From contig CAVPGV010000018.1 in NCBI GenBank assembly GCA_963704075.1, forward strand, positions 1 to 64,000: a DNA stretch of 64,000 nt, read 5' to 3'. This document shows positions 62,769 to 64,000 of this stretch, in pieces. Source of the DNA: JADKAV01 sp963704075. Lineage in GTDB: Bacteria; Actinomycetota; Actinomycetes; S36-B12; UBA10799. The notes under the pieces were generated by a model. That model was not told the DNA's origin, did not search any database, and saw only the letters and a program-made list of their open reading frames with translations. Both the position numbers and the translations under genes were made by a program. The first letter of the stretch is position 1, and each line of letters begins with the position of its first letter.

Positions 62769-64000
62769 CATCGAGTGGCTCATCGAGCAGATCGACAGCT
62801 CCCACGAAGGCCCGGAGATCGGCGCGTTCTTCGACTTCGACGGCACGCTGATCGCCGGCTACTCCGCTGCCGCGTTCTTCAAGTACCGCCTGCGCCGCGG
62901 CGAGATCTCGGTGAGCGAGGTCGTCAAGACGGTCGCCGAGAGCATCAATGTGGAGCGCCGGGGTCATGACGTGTCGGAGATGATGCGCGTCGGTGTGCAG
63001 GCGCAAGCCGGGCGCGAGGTCGATGAGATGGACGCATGGGCGGCCAACGTCTTCAGCCGGAAGATCGCCGGGATGATCTACCCCGACGCGCGACTGCTGA
63101 TCGAGGCCCACCGGCGCAAGGGCCACACCGTCGTGATCGCCTCCTCCGCCACACGCCCGCAGATCCAGGCCACCGCCGACGACCTGGGCATCGACCACAT
63201 CATCGCCACGGAGATGGAGCAGAAGGACGGGATCATCACCGGCGAGTTGGGCAGCGACATCCGCTGGGGGCAGGGCAAGGCCGACGCCGTCATCGAGTTC
63301 GCCGACGAGGTCGGCATCGACCTCGAATTGTCCTTCGGGTACTCCAACGGTGAGGAGGATCTGCCGTTCCTGGAACTCGTGGGGTATCCCTGCGCCCTGA
63401 ACCCTGACGAGGAACTGCACGACATTGCCAAAGAGCGGGGCTGGCCGTCGTGCACACTGAACACCCCCCGATCGACGTCGATCGTCGACGTCGGACGCAG
63501 TGCGGCGGCGGTCGGGGTGTTCGCCGGTAGCTTCGCCGCAGCCGCGGGACTCGCAGTCCTCAACCGCAGCAGGTCGCTGGGCGCCAATGTCGCCGCCAGC
63601 GTCGGCTGCGACCTGGTCCTGGCCTCCGCCGGGGTGCGGCTGCATGTGATCGGCGAGGAGAACATCTGGGCGGCGCGCCCGGCGGTGTTCTTGTTCAACC
63701 ACCAGAGTCAACTCGATGTGTTCGTGCTCGGTGCGTTGCTGCGCAAGGACTTCACCGGGGTCGCGAAGAAGTCCCTCGAGAAGGACCCGTTCTTCGGCCC
63801 AATCGGGTACCTCGCCGATGTCGCCTACATCGACCGCAGCAACAGCGCCGAAGCCCGCAAGGGCCTGGAGCCGGCCGTGGAGTCGCTGCGTCGCGGGAAA
63901 TCCATCGCCATCGCCCCGGAAGGCACACGGTCGCCGACGCCGCGTTTGTTGCCCTTCAAGAAGGGCCCGTTCCACATGGCCATGCAAGCGGGCGTGCCGG
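62761..64000 (+). CDS. HAD hydrolase fused to 1-acylglycerol-3-phosphate acyltransferase (PlsC), truncated by window end
   Basis: At least 413 residues are visible and the gene continues past 64000. The N-terminus is a HAD-IB domain: FFDFDGTL with Asp25 and Asp27 as the nucleophile and acid/base, IASSATRPQ, and SNGEEDLPFLE as motif IV. After a hydrophobic linker near residue 250 comes a PlsC domain: FLFNHQSQLDVFVLG (HxxxxD) and IAPEGTRSPTPRLLPFKKGPF (EGTRS). It would acylate lysophosphatidate, with the HAD part possibly acting on a phosphoserine- or lipid-phosphate substrate. Start is GTG 62761. Confidence 0.88.
   Translation, partial: MADIEWLIEQIDSSHEGPEIGAFFDFDGTLIAGYSAAAFFKYRLRRGEISVSEVVKTVAESINVERRGHDVSEMMRVGVQAQAGREVDEMDAWAANVFSRKIAGMIYPDARLLIEAHRRKGHTVVIASSATRPQIQATADDLGIDHIIATEMEQKDGIITGELGSDIRWGQGKADAVIEFADEVGIDLELSFGYSNGEEDLPFLELVGYPCALNPDEELHDIAKERGWPSCTLNTPRSTSIVDVGRSAAAVGVFAGSFAAAAGLAVLNRSRSLGANVAASVGCDLVLASAGVRLHVIGEENIWAARPAVFLFNHQSQLDVFVLGALLRKDFTGVAKKSLEKDPFFGPIGYLADVAYIDRSNSAEARKGLEPAVESLRRGKSIAIAPEGTRSPTPRLLPFKKGPFHMAMQAGVP

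Noticed and set aside
60936..62846. 636-codon antisense frame across plsB
   Set aside because: PlsB acyltransferase blocks are intact on the plus strand; the antisense sequence has no motif.

Overview
The window is GC-rich, densely coded DNA from an actinobacterium, most likely an uncultured or draft-assembled member of the Actinomycetes. Pointers to this are a GuaB1-type IMP dehydrogenase/GMP reductase, a fasciclin-SigK-RskA cluster, a mycothiol-linked MDMPI protein, an MT0933-type antitoxin, a DprE2-like reductase, two DUF222/HNH (13E12-type) genes, and many GTG starts preceded by a TANNNT -10 box only 6-7 nt upstream (leaderless transcripts). I cannot place it to genus. I see no tRNA, rRNA, CRISPR array, complete insertion sequence or prophage.

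Layout. 0-9 kb: patatin lipase, a P1B-5-like metal ATPase with a C-terminal hemerythrin domain, a secreted protein, a DEDDh exonuclease, an HNH gene, an SDR, a FUSC protein and YaaA. 9-18 kb: MarR regulator divergent from a three-gene MacB/FtsX-type ABC exporter, an MBL-fold RNA-processing-type hydrolase, an ECF sigma factor fused to a zinc-finger anti-sigma domain, an alpha/beta hydrolase, a GMC-type oxidoreductase and a tiny orphan antitoxin. 18-29 kb: universal stress proteins flanking an amino-acid permease, an epimerase, PAP2 phosphatase plus diacylglycerol-kinase-like enzyme, K+ and Cl- channels, an esterase, a small kinase-like NTPase and NDH-2. 29-38 kb: RNase HI and ornithine aminotransferase, a 48-residue Cys-rich protein behind a CsoR-type palindrome, two wall glycosyl/glycerophosphotransferases fired from back-to-back promoters, DDAH, a methyltransferase and GuaB1. 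38-47 kb: fasciclin-SigK-RskA, a fatty-acid desaturase with its TetR regulator and paired operators, a second HNH gene, and the E1alpha-E1beta-E2 genes of a branched-chain 2-oxoacid dehydrogenase. 47-53 kb: MDMPI, a degenerate ion channel, a nitrilase-family enzyme, DsbB with DUF5993, DUF456, an AbiEi-like protein, VKOR and an M20 dipeptidase. 53-60 kb: a tightly overlapped catabolic operon (biotin-carboxylase/BCCP subunit, AtuA, TetR, acyl-CoA dehydrogenase, enoyl-CoA hydratase). 60-64 kb: a hemolysin-III membrane protein, PlsB-type acyltransferase and a HAD-PlsC fusion cut by the window end.

Two window-wide observations stand out. First, a 19-bp-period repeat (about TCCAACGGNTGTACCNNAC) forms arrays in three intergenic gaps (3.4, 25.5 and 60.1 kb), in two of them as head-to-head arms; I do not recognise the family. 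Second, sixteen recognisable genes change reading frame at least once, about twenty-one breaks in all, including genes expected to be functional. I read most of these as uncorrected single-base indels in the assembly and report each such gene over its full span with the break positions. In three genes two breaks cancel and the total length stays a multiple of three.
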